Source of the DNA: an uncultured Oscillospiraceae bacterium
GTDB taxonomy: Bacteria > Bacillota > Clostridia > Oscillospirales > Oscillospiraceae
NCBI GenBank assembly: GCA_934613505.1
Contig: CAKTTB010000006.1
Location: 1 to 64,000 of the forward strand
Reading direction: 5' to 3'
Length of the DNA stretch: 64,000 nucleotides
This document shows positions 35,101-43,827 of the stretch, piece by piece. Position 1 is the stretch's first letter. Every line of letters starts with the position of its first letter. The notes under the pieces were generated by a model. That model searched no databases, was not told the origin of the DNA, and saw nothing but the letters and a program-made list of their open reading frames with translations. Made by a program: the position numbers and the translations under genes.

Positions 35101-35685
35101 CGCGTATCGGAGCGCTACACGTATCTCACGTCCCAGCGGGACGATGTGCTGAAGGCAAAATCGGAGCTGGAAGCGATCGTCGGCTCGATCACAACGGAAA
35201 TGACGGAGATCTTTGTGCGCGAATTTGCAAGGATCGATGATTACTTTGGCAAGACGTTCACAGAGATGTTCGGCGGCGGCAAAGCGTCGCTCATCCTCGA
35301 AGATCCGTCCGCGCCGCTGGAGTGCGGCATTGAGATCCGCGTCCAGCCGCCCGGCAAGCAGGTCAAGACCATTACGCTCCTGTCCGGCGGTGAGAAGGCC
35401 TTTGTCGCGATCGCTCTGTATTTTGCAATCCTGAAGGTTCGGCCGACGCCGTTCTGCATGCTCGATGAGATCGATGCTGCGCTGGACGACCGGAATGTCG
35501 AGCGCTTCGCGCAGTACCTGCACACGCTCAGCAGCCGGACGCAGTTCATCGTCATTACCCACCGGCGCGGCACGATGGAGGCTGCCGATGTCCTGTATGG
35601 CGTCACCATGCAGGAGCAGGGCGTGTCCAAGATCCTCCGCCTGAGCCTTGACGAAATGGCCAAGCAGCTCGGCATCACCGCATAA
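32113..35685 (+). CDS. smc: Chromosome segregation protein SMC
   Basis: The 1190-residue protein has Walker A GPNGSGKSN (31-39) in the N-terminal head, a first coiled coil (about 165-500), a hinge (about 510-675, containing LGAAMQNLVV and LDGQVMNAGGSMTGG), a second Gln/Glu/Ala-rich coiled coil (about 680-1000), and the C-terminal head with signature LLSGGEKAFVAIAL and Walker B FCMLDEIDAALDD. It forms the ring ATPase of condensin with ScpA and ScpB. The start is GTG at 32113, matching the family start MYLKSLEIQGFKSF; GGTGAGG lies 7 bases upstream. ftsY follows, the usual Firmicutes order. Confidence 0.97.
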   Translation: MYLKSLEIQGFKSFPDKTVLQFGSDCTAIVGPNGSGKSNISDAISWVLGEQSTKALRGAKMEDVIFGGTAKRPAVGYAEATLVLDNADGCLRIETPEVMITRRYFRSGESEYYINRQLARLRDINELFMDTGLGREGYSNIGQGRIDEILALKSTDRREIFEEAAGISKYRHRKEDTERRLANTEDNLLRIGDKISELELQVEPLREQAEKAQKYLTFRAELRGLEVTVWLDSLKKIAENARKAETDYASAAFVLEQAHDELTTLYSRSEQLSLQYNQQTLQLDHRREEISRMEAGCQQSQSDAALLQAEMEHHRSNIARVEQELKAQQDRSGGIAGQIAGEQEKMQTAQQELVAVRQKLSGAQAEGQKLSAASAELAQKLVSVGAQQSLIQTQCASLQAQIVSMEASVEEVQERRAMLCEDQKAAQARQTQIAVQQADCRKRLSQAQEDVQSAKNTIAGYELRLKTRQDKRDSLQKQALAAGVELDTIDSRIRMLQELERDYEGFSKAVRLVMQDAAAEKLHGVHGPLSKLIHVEDQYTTAIETALGAAMQNLVVSSEEDGKAAIQMLKRRDGGRATFLPLTAIRAQSLQDTTCQRQPGFLSVASGLVACEPQYRAVVENALGRTVICDTLDHAVTMARACGNRVRIVTLDGQVMNAGGSMTGGSATRSAGVLTRANTLQRLQQERGALAEKLEDLRRQAADAASSAAKTEFEMTAVCASLREAEDEVLRRTEEQKQVQLLASTVEDNLDSIEKELARLDSRSGGEEGKLQALRQQLQQQTDAQASLQSRQDALTAQQTAMEQTLQRSSDAVTALRMDEASIEAACAAAQNTIAQLQSLSEAMRGDVTQKQALIAEYQTQITELEQKKTACEAGIRSAQQQLEQARQDLKDAVDARAQLEAKRNQTEKQAQEKNQAIVQLERETARLEQKKATSELEEKQIVDRLWDSYELTPGTAEAETVQIESLTAANKRIGEVRRKISALGTPNLGAIDEYARVSERYTYLTSQRDDVLKAKSELEAIVGSITTEMTEIFVREFARIDDYFGKTFTEMFGGGKASLILEDPSAPLECGIEIRVQPPGKQVKTITLLSGGEKAFVAIALYFAILKVRPTPFCMLDEIDAALDDRNVERFAQYLHTLSSRTQFIVITHRRGTMEAADVLYGVTMQEQGVSKILRLSLDEMAKQLGITA

Positions 35686-35720
35686 GCGTGCCATACTATC
35701 CAGAAAGGGTTAACATAATT

Positions 35721-36611
35721 ATGGGATTTTTTGAAAAACTCAAACAGGGACTGAGCAAGACCGCCAGCTCCATCAGCAGCGTCTTTACCGCCAGCGAGCT
35801 TGATGACGAGTTCTATGACGATCTGGAGGAAAGCCTGATTGTCTCCGATCTCGGCATGGACACGACGGAGCAGGTCATGGACCGTTTGCGCAGCGCGGTA
35901 AAGGAGCAGCATATCAAAACCGTGAGCGAAGCAAAAATCGCGCTGCGCGGGATCCTCGCGGATATGCTGGACGTCGGCGACCCGGGGCTGAAGCTCGACA
36001 CGAAGCCGTCCGTGATCCTTGTCATCGGCGTCAACGGCGTCGGCAAGACGACCACGATCGGCAAGCTTGCACACCAGCTGCGCGAGCAGGGGAAAAAGGT
36101 GCTTCTCTGCGCGGGCGATACCTTCCGCGCGGCGGCGGCCGACCAGCTGGAGATCTGGTCGGAGCGCGCGCATTGCGACATCATCCGCCAGCATGAAGGC
36201 GCGGACCCCGCGTCTGTCGTCTATGATGCCATCGCGGCGGCACGCGCCCGCGGCAGCGACGTCATCATCTGCGATACGGCGGGGCGCCTGCACAACAAGC
36301 AGAACCTCATGAACGAGCTTAACAAGATCGCCCGCATTCTCGACCGCGAGCTGCCCGGCGCGAGCAAGGAGGTCCTCCTTGTACTCGACGGCACCACCGG
36401 CCAGAACGGCCTGCTGCAGGCCAAGCAGTTTCAGGAGTGCGCCGGCGTGACCGGCATCGTCCTGACGAAGCTCGACGGGACGGCCAAGGGCGGCGTTGTG
36501 ATCGCGGTCGCGCAGGCGCTGCAGATCCCGGTCAAGTTCATCGGCGTCGGCGAGCAGATGGATGATCTCATGCCGTTTGACAGCAAGAGCTTTGCGGAGG
36601 CGCTGATATGA
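35721..36611 (+). CDS. ftsY: Signal recognition particle receptor FtsY
   Basis: The 296-residue GTPase has a short N-terminal helix (MGFFEKLKQGLSKT), a four-helix N domain and an SRP-type G domain with GVNGVGKTTTIGKLA, DTFRAAAADQLEIW, DTAGRLHN and TKLDGTAKGG. It receives SRP-ribosome complexes at the membrane. The ATG at 35721 is the family start; AAAGGG lies about 11 bases upstream. It overlaps rdgB by 4 bases. Confidence 0.96.
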   Translation: MGFFEKLKQGLSKTASSISSVFTASELDDEFYDDLEESLIVSDLGMDTTEQVMDRLRSAVKEQHIKTVSEAKIALRGILADMLDVGDPGLKLDTKPSVILVIGVNGVGKTTTIGKLAHQLREQGKKVLLCAGDTFRAAAADQLEIWSERAHCDIIRQHEGADPASVVYDAIAAARARGSDVIICDTAGRLHNKQNLMNELNKIARILDRELPGASKEVLLVLDGTTGQNGLLQAKQFQECAGVTGIVLTKLDGTAKGGVVIAVAQALQIPVKFIGVGEQMDDLMPFDSKSFAEALI

Positions 36612-37201
36612 AAGTAATTCTGGCGAGCAAGAACCAGCACAAGCTCGTGGAGCTGTCCGCGATCTTGTCCCAGCTCGGCTTTGAGATCGCACTTGAGTCG
36701 GAATACGGTCTTGATATCGACGTGGATGAGACCGGGACGACGTTTGAGGAAAACTCCTTCCTCAAGGCGGAGGCCGTCATGAAGGCCAGCGGCCTGCCAG
36801 TGCTGGCAGACGATTCCGGCCTGATGGTCGACGCACTCAGCGGCGCGCCGGGCGTCTATTCGGCGCGCTACGGCCATAAAAATTCGGATGCGGAGCGGAT
36901 CGAATATCTGCTTGCAAATATGAAGGACGTTCCGGCAGGCGCGCGCACGGCGAAGTTCGTCTGCGTCATCACCTGCCTGTGGCCGGATGGAAGAAAAATT
37001 GTCGCGCGCGGCGAGTGCCCGGGCGAGATCCTCTTCGCCCCGAAGGGCCAGGGCGGCTTCGGCTATGACCCGGTGTTCTATCTGCCGGAGCGCGGAAAAA
37101 CATATGCAGAGCTGGCGGCGGAGGAGAAGAACGCGATCTCCCACCGTGCGCGGGCGCTGCAGGAATTTTGCAGAATCTATCGAGAGGAATTTGAACGATG
37201 A
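36608..37201 (+). CDS. rdgB: XTP/dITP pyrophosphatase (RdgB/HAM1)
   Basis: The 197-residue protein carries the family motifs ILASKNQHKLVEL, LADDSGLMVDALSGAPGVYSARY, GGFGYDPVFYLPE and the terminal SHRARAL. It removes non-canonical purine nucleoside triphosphates such as dITP and XTP from the nucleotide pool. It overlaps both ftsY and the YhbY-like gene by 4 bases (ATGA), indicating one translationally coupled operon. Confidence 0.95.
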   Translation: MKVILASKNQHKLVELSAILSQLGFEIALESEYGLDIDVDETGTTFEENSFLKAEAVMKASGLPVLADDSGLMVDALSGAPGVYSARYGHKNSDAERIEYLLANMKDVPAGARTAKFVCVITCLWPDGRKIVARGECPGEILFAPKGQGGFGYDPVFYLPERGKTYAELAAEEKNAISHRARALQEFCRIYREEFER

Positions 37202-37665
37202 TAACAAGTAAAGAGCGCGCCGAGCTGCGCGCACAGGCCAATCCGCTGGACGTGACCCTGATCGTCGGCAAGGGCGGGGTCTCCGAGACGGTGCTGGCCG
37301 AGGCCGTCACGCTGCTGGACAGCCATGAGCTTGTCAAGGGCCGCGTATTGGAAACTGCGGGCCTCACGGCGCGCGAAGCGTCCGACGCCATCTGTGAAGC
37401 GCTTGGCGCGGAGGGGATCGGCTGCGTCGGCACGAAATTCGTGATCTGGCGCAAGTCGGAAAAGCTGGCGAAGGAGAAGAAAAAGGCCGCGGCAAAGAAG
37501 CCGACCAAAAAGCCGGTCTCCGGCAACTATAACCCGGTCAAGGCCGGTCTGCGCGCGCGCAAGCAGGCGGCGGAGCAGCAGCGCAAGCAGCGTAAGCAGT
37601 ATTTCCACGATAAGGCTGTCGCCGCGGCGATCGAGCGCAGCCGGCAGCAGAAGGAAGAAACGTAA
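37198..37665 (+). CDS. CRM-domain RNA-binding protein, YhbY type
   Basis: The 155-residue protein has a CRM domain in residues 1-97 (RAELRAQANPLDVTLIVGKGGVSE, a GKGGVS loop typical of YhbY) that binds precursors of the large ribosomal subunit. The remaining 60 residues are a very basic Lys/Ala/Arg tail, longer than in classical YhbY (about 97 residues), which could give extra RNA contacts. It lies between rdgB and nadD in the usual Clostridia order. Confidence 0.88.
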   Translation: MITSKERAELRAQANPLDVTLIVGKGGVSETVLAEAVTLLDSHELVKGRVLETAGLTAREASDAICEALGAEGIGCVGTKFVIWRKSEKLAKEKKKAAAKKPTKKPVSGNYNPVKAGLRARKQAAEQQRKQRKQYFHDKAVAAAIERSRQQKEET

Positions 37666-37698
37666 AAAGATCAATTTCAGGCGAACGGGGGAGTGTGC

Positions 37699-38898
37699 GT
37701 GGCAAGGATCGGTATTTACGGCGGCAGCTTCAATCCGCCGCATCTGGGGCATGTGCTGGCGGCAAGAAAGACGCGTGAGCTGCTGGGTCTGGATCAGATC
37801 ATTTTTGTTCCCGCGGCCATCCCGCCGCACAAGGCCGTGGCTGACGGCTCCCCGGACGGCCAGATCCGGTATGAGCTGACGAAGCTCGCCGTTGCCGGTG
37901 AGGAAGGCATGTCTGTCAGCCGGATCGAGCTGGACCGCACCGGCCCCAGCTATACTGTGGATACGCTGCGCGAGCTGCGGGAATGCTATGGGCAGGACGA
38001 GCTGTATCTGCTGATGGGGACGGACATGTTCCTGTCGTTTCTGAACTGGCGTGGGCCGGACGAGATCGCGGTTATGGCGGAGATCGTCTGCATGGCGCGC
38101 ACAAGGGCGGACGATGCCCTGACGGCGCAGCTGCAGGCGCAGGCCGCGGCGATCGAACACGCATTCGGCAAGGCACCCATCGTCCTGCAGAACGACTGTC
38201 TGGAGATCTCCTCCACGGAAGCGCGGCGGCTGCTGTTTTTCGGGATCGCTGACGAGCTTCTGCATCCGGCGGTGCTGGATAGAATCGAGCGCGACGGCCT
38301 TTACGGCGTGCAGGGCGACTATCGGGATCTCCCGTTTGCGGATCTCACCCGCGTGAGTCTTGGCCTGCACAAGCAAAAACGCCGCGCGCATGCGCAGGGC
38401 GTGTCGGATACGGCTGTCCTGCTTGCGAAAAAATACGGCGCTGATGAGTGTGATGCTGCCCGTGCGGGCATCCTGCACGACGTGACAAAGGCATTGGACG
38501 CCGGGCAGCAGCGGAAGCTTGTGGATCACTGGCAGCTTCCGGTGTCGGCGTTCGAATATGAGCAGGCAAAGCTTTTGCACGCGAAGACTGGTGCGGCGGC
38601 TGCAGCGCGCATTTTCGGCGAAAACGACGCCGTCGTTTCGGCCATCGACTATCATACGACCGGCCGGGCGGACATGACCCTGCTGGAAAAAATCATTTAC
38701 ATCGCAGATTACATGGAGCCGAACCGTGATTTTCCCGGTGTGGAACGGCTGCGGGAGGCTGTCTGGCGCGATCTGGACGAGGGCGTGCTGCTGGGGATCG
38801 ACATGACCCTCGAGCAGCTGCGTCTCAAGGGCCAGCCTGCCTGCAGCGATTCGCTGGCCGCACGGCAATGGCTGCTTACACATCGAAAGGAACCCTGA
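37699..38898 (+). CDS. NadD-YqeK fusion: nicotinate-nucleotide adenylyltransferase plus HD phosphohydrolase
   Basis: The 399-residue protein fuses two enzymes that are usually separate neighbours. Residues 1 to about 195 are NadD (IGIYGGSFNPPHLGH, LYLLMGTDMFLSF, EISSTEARR), which makes deamido-NAD from nicotinate mononucleotide. Residues about 210-390 are a YqeK-type HD domain (KQKRRAHAQGVSDTAVLLA, AGILHDVTKAL, YHTTGRADMTLLEKIIYIAD, MEPNRDFPGV), a family that hydrolyses diadenosine tetraphosphate. The start is GTG at 37699, with GGGGGAG 6 bases upstream; GTG at 37693 is possible but too close to that site. The stop is immediately followed by the LCP start (TGAATG). Confidence 0.9.
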   Translation: MARIGIYGGSFNPPHLGHVLAARKTRELLGLDQIIFVPAAIPPHKAVADGSPDGQIRYELTKLAVAGEEGMSVSRIELDRTGPSYTVDTLRELRECYGQDELYLLMGTDMFLSFLNWRGPDEIAVMAEIVCMARTRADDALTAQLQAQAAAIEHAFGKAPIVLQNDCLEISSTEARRLLFFGIADELLHPAVLDRIERDGLYGVQGDYRDLPFADLTRVSLGLHKQKRRAHAQGVSDTAVLLAKKYGADECDAARAGILHDVTKALDAGQQRKLVDHWQLPVSAFEYEQAKLLHAKTGAAAAARIFGENDAVVSAIDYHTTGRADMTLLEKIIYIADYMEPNRDFPGVERLREAVWRDLDEGVLLGIDMTLEQLRLKGQPACSDSLAARQWLLTHRKEP

Positions 38899-40176
38899 AT
38901 GAAACTATTTGGCAATCGCCGCCGCGCAGAGCATGCTGCAAAAAAGCCGCTCTCCCGGGGGCTTCGCGCCGCATTGATCGTCTGCGCGGCTGTGCTGCTG
39001 CTTTCCGGCAGCGTATTTGCCGCATGGAAGCTGCTGGTCAGACCGGCAGACCGGAAACAGCCGGACACGACGGCGCAGGCAGACCCTTCGCCTGCCGACG
39101 AGCCGGGGACGGAACCGTCTGTCATTCACGTCATACCGAAAACAGAGCAGGCGGAGGACGAACCGGAAGAGGAGATCGAAACGGAGCAGCCCAAGAGTCT
39201 CCGCGACGGGATCTATAACATTCTGATCTGCGGCACTGACGACGACGGCACGCGGACGGATACCATCATCATTGCGCATCTGGACACGACCGACCATACG
39301 GTCGCGCTGCTGTCGATCCCGCGGGATACGCCTGTCGCGACCGGAAACGGCGGGATCATGAAGATCAACTCCGTCTATGCAGGCGGCGGCGCTGACGGGA
39401 TGCAGCGGCTCTCGGGCCGCCTTCGGGAGCTGCTCGGCTTCCCGGTCGACGGATACGTGCTGGTCAATCTGGACGCGTTCAAAAAGACGGTCGATCTGGT
39501 GGGAGGCGTGGAATTTGACGTCCCGCAGGATATGGACTATGAGGATGCTTCGCAGGATCTTTATATCCATCTCAAGGCCGGTCTGCAGCGGCTGGACGGC
39601 GAAAAGGCAATGGAGCTGGTGCGCTTCCGCAAGGGCTACGCCTCGCAGGACATCCAGCGCACGCAGGTGCAGCAGCAGTTTCTCAAGGCACTCGCCAAAC
39701 AGTGCCTGTCGGTATCGAGTCTATCCAAGCTGAAGGAATTTGCCGATATTTTTGCCGAGGATGTGACGACCGACCTGACGGTCGGCAACATGATCTGGTA
39801 TGGCAAGGAGCTGATGGCCTGCGACTTTGACAGCATGCAGACCTATACGGCAGAGGGCGAGGGCGCAATGATCAACGGCGGCGCGTATTATCCCCTGTAT
39901 GCAGGGCGGCTTCTGGAGATCGTCAATAAGAGCTTCAACCCCTATGATGCAGCGCTCTCCGCCGCGAGCCTGACTGTGATCACGCCGGAGCTTGCAGCTT
40001 CGTATCAGAAGCAGCCGGCACAGACCGAGCCCCCTGCGGAGGAGCCGGCACCGGACAATCCCGAGCAGCCGGACACGCCGGAGGTTCCGGACGAGCCGAC
40101 GGAGCCGACAGAACCGGCAGAGCCGGAGGACCCGTTTGGAAATGAGAATTTCTGGACCGAGGACGGTCAGACATAA
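38899..40176 (+). CDS. LytR-CpsA-Psr (LCP) family cell-wall glycopolymer ligase
   Basis: The 425-residue protein has one N-terminal membrane segment (about 23-43), an acidic linker, and an LCP domain with GTDDDGTRTDTIIIAHLDTT, LLSIPRDTPV, LDGEKAMELVRFRKG and DIQRTQVQQQFLKAL. These conserved Arg/Asp residues bind polyprenyl-pyrophosphate-linked polymers, which the enzyme attaches to peptidoglycan outside the membrane. The C-terminus is a Pro/Glu-rich repeat tail (PEQPDTPEVPDEPTEPTEPA). AAAGGA precedes the ATG. It lies between nadD-yqeK and rsfS as in many Clostridia. Confidence 0.9.
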   Translation: MKLFGNRRRAEHAAKKPLSRGLRAALIVCAAVLLLSGSVFAAWKLLVRPADRKQPDTTAQADPSPADEPGTEPSVIHVIPKTEQAEDEPEEEIETEQPKSLRDGIYNILICGTDDDGTRTDTIIIAHLDTTDHTVALLSIPRDTPVATGNGGIMKINSVYAGGGADGMQRLSGRLRELLGFPVDGYVLVNLDAFKKTVDLVGGVEFDVPQDMDYEDASQDLYIHLKAGLQRLDGEKAMELVRFRKGYASQDIQRTQVQQQFLKALAKQCLSVSSLSKLKEFADIFAEDVTTDLTVGNMIWYGKELMACDFDSMQTYTAEGEGAMINGGAYYPLYAGRLLEIVNKSFNPYDAALSAASLTVITPELAASYQKQPAQTEPPAEEPAPDNPEQPDTPEVPDEPTEPTEPAEPEDPFGNENFWTEDGQT

Positions 40177-40192
40177 AGAAAGGAAGAACAAT

Positions 40193-40558
40193 ATGCTTTC
40201 AGCAAAAGAAGTTGCAGCGATCGCGGCCAAGGCGCTTGACGCGAAAATGGGCGAGGATATCCGCCTGATCGGTATTACCGATATTTCCACGCTCGCGGAT
40301 TATTTCCTCATCTGCACGGCCACCAGCTCGACGCACGTCAAAACGCTCTGTGACGCCGTTGAAGAGGCGATGGACGCGGCAGGCGAGCCGATGCTCTCCC
40401 GCGAGGGTCACCGCAGCGGCACGTGGGTGCTGATGGATTTCGGCAGCCTGGTCGTCCATGTGTTTACGGGAGAAGCCAGAAAGTTCTACGATCTCGAGCG
40501 TCTCTGGCAGGACGGCCATCAGGTAAATCTTGCGCCTGTTTTGGGCGAAAACGCTTGA
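40193..40558 (+). CDS. rsfS: Ribosome silencing factor RsfS
   Basis: The 121-residue protein matches RsfS/Iojap (DIRLIGITDISTLADYFLICTATS, HRSGTWVLMDFGSLVVHVF). It binds ribosomal protein uL14 and blocks subunit joining in starved cells. The ATG at 40193 has AAAGGAAG upstream. Its last codons contain the -35 element of the leuS promoter. Confidence 0.93.
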   Translation: MLSAKEVAAIAAKALDAKMGEDIRLIGITDISTLADYFLICTATSSTHVKTLCDAVEEAMDAAGEPMLSREGHRSGTWVLMDFGSLVVHVFTGEARKFYDLERLWQDGHQVNLAPVLGENA

Positions 40559-40583
40559 CAAATCCGGGAAAAGTACGTACAAT
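40555..40583 (+). promoter_or_regulatory. leuS promoter overlapping the rsfS stop
   Basis: TTGACA (40555-40560) contains the rsfS TGA. With a 17-bp spacer, TACAAT lies at 40578-40583. This starts the T-box leader. Confidence 0.85.
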
Positions 40584-40817
40584 AACCCGGTAAAAGGCGA
40601 AGAAGGGGATCGCTCTGCGCGATTTTTTCAGAGACCCGGCGGCTGGTGCGAGCCGGGAGGATCAGACAGACGCTTCTCACCCCAGAGCTTCCGCCCTGAA
40701 TGCAGTAGGGACGGACGGCCGACCGCGTTAGAGGTCTGTGAGGGCTGCGATCGCAGCTGAAGCAGGGTGGTACCGCGTAGTTTACGCCCCTGACCAGAAG
40801 GTCAGGGGCGTTTTTTA
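40584..40817 (+). ncRNA. T-box leader, leucine-type, controlling leuS
   Basis: The leader has T-box hallmarks: GAGACCCGGCGGCTGGTGCG with its closing GAGCCGGG, a specifier loop reading CTTCTCACCCCAGAGC with CTC (40676-40678) as the likely leucine codon, and the conserved T-box AGGGTGGTACCGCG (40764-40777) that pairs with the uncharged tRNA end. A terminator follows: ACGCCCCTGACC (40784-40795) with its complement (40800-40811) and T6. Uncharged tRNA-Leu should favour the antiterminator and leuS expression. Confidence 0.92.
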
Positions 40818-40847
40818 TGAAGAAATCATCAGACAAAGGAGTTTGTT

Positions 40848-43346
40848 ATGAAATACGATTTTGCAGCCATTGAAAAGAAATGGCAGGAAAAGTGGGAGCA
40901 GACCAAGCCCTACGCCGCCGTCACCGGCGAGGACAAGCCGAAGTTCTACGGCCTGATCGAGTTCCCGTATCCGTCTGCCGCGGGCCTTCACGTTGGTCAT
41001 CCGCGCCCGTTTACGGCCATGGATATCATCTGCCGCAAAAAGCGCATGCAGGGCTATAATGTCCTGAACCCCATCGGCTTTGACGCCTTCGGTCTGCCGA
41101 CGGAAAACTTCGCCATCAAGAATCACATTCACCCGGCCATCGTCACGAAGAGAAACATCGAGAACTTTACCCGCCAGCTCAAGATGCTCGGCTACAGCTT
41201 CGACTGGGACCGCGTGATCGACACCACGGATCCAGACTACTACAAGTGGACCCAGTGGATCTTCCTGCAGCTGTTCAAACACGGCCTGGCCTACAAGGCC
41301 ACGATGCCCGTCAACTGGTGTACGAGCTGCAAGTGCGTGCTGGCCAACGAAGAAGTCGTTGAGGGCGTGTGCGAGCGCTGCGGCGCACCGGTCATCCGCA
41401 AGGAAAAGAGCCAGTGGATGCTGCGCATCACCAAGTATGCCGACCGTCTGATTGACGATCTGGACGATCTGGATTATATCGAGCGTGTCAAGACTCAGCA
41501 GAAGAACTGGATCGGCCGCTCCACCGGCACCGAGGTCACGTTCAAGACCAACACCGAAGACGATATCACCGTCTATACCACCCGCGTCGACACGCTTTTC
41601 GGCGTGACCTATACGGTCATCTCCCCGGAGCATCCGCTGCTGAACAAGTGGAAGGACCGGATCACCAACCGGGCGGACGTCGAGGCCTATCAGCAGGCGG
41701 CGGCCCGCAAGTCCGACTTTGAGCGCGGCGAACTGAACAAGGACAAGACCGGCGTGCGCCTTGAGGGAATCGAGGTCACGAACCCGGCGACCGGCAAGGT
41801 CGTGCCGATGTTCGTTTCCGATTACGTCCTTATGAGCTACGGCACCGGCATCGTCATGGGCGTGCCGGGCCACGACCAGAGAGACTGGGATTTCGCGACG
41901 AAGTTCGGCCTGCCCATCGTCGAGGTCGTCAAGGGCGGCGATATCACCAAGGGCGCGTTCACGCTCAAGGACGATACCGGCATTATGGTCAATTCCGGCT
42001 TCCTGAACGGCATGACTGTCAAGGAAGCCATCCCCGCCATGAAGCAGTATGCCATCGACCAGGGCTGGGGCCATGAAAAGGTCAACTACAAGCTCCGCGA
42101 CTGGGTCTTCTCCCGTCAGCGCTACTGGGGAGAACCCATTCCGCTGGTCAACTGCCCGAAGTGCGGCTGGGTGCCGGTCCCAGAGGATCAGCTGCCTGTC
42201 GTCCTCCCGCAGGTCGACAGCTACGAGCCGACGGACGACGGCGAAAGCCCGCTGTCCAAGATGACCGACTGGGTCAACACCACCTGCCCGTGCTGCGGCG
42301 GCCCCGCCAAGCGTGAGACGGACACCATGCCGCAGTGGGCCGGTTCCAGCTGGTATTATCTGCGCTATATGGACCCGCATGACGATCAGGCGCCTGTCTC
42401 GAAGGAAGCCGAGCAGTATTGGGGCCCCGTCGACTGGTATAACGGCGGCATGGAGCACACAACGCTGCATCTGCTGTATTCCCGCTTCTGGCACAAGTTC
42501 CTGTACGATATCGGTGTCGTCCATACGAAGGAGCCGTATGCCAAGCGCACGAGCCACGGCATGATCCTTGGCCAGAACCCGCACTACGTCGGCAACGTCT
42601 CCACGCAGGAGGAAAAGGACGCGCTTATCGCTAAGTACGGCAATCAGGCGCTGCGCCCGGCAGTCAAGATGTCCAAGTCGCTCGGCAACGTCGTCAACCC
42701 CGACGATGTCGTCAAAGCATACGGTGCGGATACCATGCGTCTGTATATCATGTTCATCGGCGACTTTGAAAAGGTCGCGACGTGGTCCGACGACGCGGTC
42801 AAGGGATCCAAGCGCTTCCTTGACCGCTGCTGGAACCTCATGGATATGGCTTCCGATTCCGAGGAGCTGAGCGAGAAGAACGAAGCGATCATCCACAAGA
42901 CCATTCGTAAGGTCACGCTGGACATCGACGAACTGAAGATGAACACCGCCATCGCTGCGCTCATGACCATGGTCAATGAGTTCTATGCCAATGGCCTGAC
43001 GAAGGGCGACCTCAAGATGCTCATGTTGATGCTCAGCCCGTTTGCGCCGCACATGGTCGAGGAAATGTGGGAGCTGACCGGAGAGGCTGCCAAGACCGGC
43101 ACGATGGCCATGCAGCAGCCGTGGCCGGAGTACGATGAGAGCAAGACCGTTGCATCCCATGTCGAGATGGCTGTGCAGGTCCTCGGCAAGCTAAAGGGTA
43201 CGATCAACGTCCCGGTCGACTCGGATCAGGATACCGTCGTCGAGGCGGCAAAGCAGAACGAGAAGGTCGCGCGCGCGATCGAAGGCAAGAGCATTGTAAA
43301 GGTCATCCATGTCAAGAACAAGCTCGTGAATCTGATCGTAAAGTAA
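40848..43346 (+). CDS. leuS: Leucyl-tRNA synthetase
   Basis: The 832-residue class I synthetase has HVGHPRPFT (HIGH motif, 48-51), the CP1 editing domain (about 225-410), a zinc-type CPKCGW/CPCCGG pair around residues 440-480, and KMSKS at 607-611, followed by the anticodon-binding domain. It charges tRNA-Leu and edits mischarged products. It is preceded by a leucine T-box and has AAAGGAG before the ATG. Confidence 0.98.
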   Translation: MKYDFAAIEKKWQEKWEQTKPYAAVTGEDKPKFYGLIEFPYPSAAGLHVGHPRPFTAMDIICRKKRMQGYNVLNPIGFDAFGLPTENFAIKNHIHPAIVTKRNIENFTRQLKMLGYSFDWDRVIDTTDPDYYKWTQWIFLQLFKHGLAYKATMPVNWCTSCKCVLANEEVVEGVCERCGAPVIRKEKSQWMLRITKYADRLIDDLDDLDYIERVKTQQKNWIGRSTGTEVTFKTNTEDDITVYTTRVDTLFGVTYTVISPEHPLLNKWKDRITNRADVEAYQQAAARKSDFERGELNKDKTGVRLEGIEVTNPATGKVVPMFVSDYVLMSYGTGIVMGVPGHDQRDWDFATKFGLPIVEVVKGGDITKGAFTLKDDTGIMVNSGFLNGMTVKEAIPAMKQYAIDQGWGHEKVNYKLRDWVFSRQRYWGEPIPLVNCPKCGWVPVPEDQLPVVLPQVDSYEPTDDGESPLSKMTDWVNTTCPCCGGPAKRETDTMPQWAGSSWYYLRYMDPHDDQAPVSKEAEQYWGPVDWYNGGMEHTTLHLLYSRFWHKFLYDIGVVHTKEPYAKRTSHGMILGQNPHYVGNVSTQEEKDALIAKYGNQALRPAVKMSKSLGNVVNPDDVVKAYGADTMRLYIMFIGDFEKVATWSDDAVKGSKRFLDRCWNLMDMASDSEELSEKNEAIIHKTIRKVTLDIDELKMNTAIAALMTMVNEFYANGLTKGDLKMLMLMLSPFAPHMVEEMWELTGEAAKTGTMAMQQPWPEYDESKTVASHVEMAVQVLGKLKGTINVPVDSDQDTVVEAAKQNEKVARAIEGKSIVKVIHVKNKLVNLIVK

Positions 43347-43386
43347 GCGATTTTTTTGAAAAATGCCGGACAGGCGAAAAAAACGC

Positions 43387-43415
43387 TTGACATTATGACG
43401 GTGGTTCACTATAAT
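43387..43415 (+). promoter_or_regulatory. Promoter of rpsU
   Basis: TTGACA (43387-43392) and TATAAT (43410-43415), both perfect consensus, are separated by 17 bp. The leader (43416-43485) contains a small CCAAT/ATTGG hairpin and GGGAGGG before the start. Confidence 0.92.
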
Positions 43416-43485
43416 AATCAAGCCAATCATATTGGCCCTGAAAGCAGCATGGATCTAGCCGGCTGCATCGGAGGGAGGGAAAACA

Positions 43486-43668
43486 ATGTCTGAAGTTCGC
43501 GTCAAGGAAGGCGAGTCCTTGGAGAATGCTCTGAAGCGGTTCAAGCGCAGCTGTGCAAAGGCTGGCGTTATCGCTGAAGTCAAGAAGAGAGAGCATTATG
43601 TCAGCCCCAGCCTGAAGCGTAAGCAGAAGTCTGAAGCTGCTCGCAAGAACAGAAAGAAGTTCTATTGA
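43486..43668 (+). CDS. rpsU: 30S ribosomal protein S21
   Basis: The 60-residue basic protein reads [20 protein letters not shown] and ends in the Lys/Arg-rich tail [13 protein letters not shown], as in bS21. It joins the small subunit near the 16S 3' end and helps start translation. It is a single gene with a consensus promoter and its own terminator. Confidence 0.97.
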   Translation: MSEVRVKEGESLENALKRFKRSCAKAGVIAEVKKREHYVSPSLKRKQKSEAARKNRKKFY

Positions 43669-43691
43669 TCCCTTCCCGGCTGAATAGACAG

Positions 43692-43725
43692 AAAACGCTC
43701 CGTGCGAAAGCGCGGAGCGTTTTTT
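43692..43725 (+). terminator. Terminator of rpsU
   Basis: AAAACGCTCCG and CGGAGCGTTTT form the stem, extended by a GC pair around a GAAA loop, ending in a T-tract. Confidence 0.95.
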
Positions 43726-43827
43726 ATATGCATGACAGGACTGAGATTTCCGCGCAGCGGCAATCCGTCCTTTCTTTTGGACGCCAAGCGTGATAAAATA
43801 AAACAAAACAAAAAAGGAGGTGCGCGG

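Noticed and set aside
40815..43160. Long open frame (781 codons) antisense to leuS
   Set aside because: It exactly shadows a strongly coding gene, has low-complexity His/Arg-rich translation and no ribosome site. GC-rich codons on the other strand make such frames common here.
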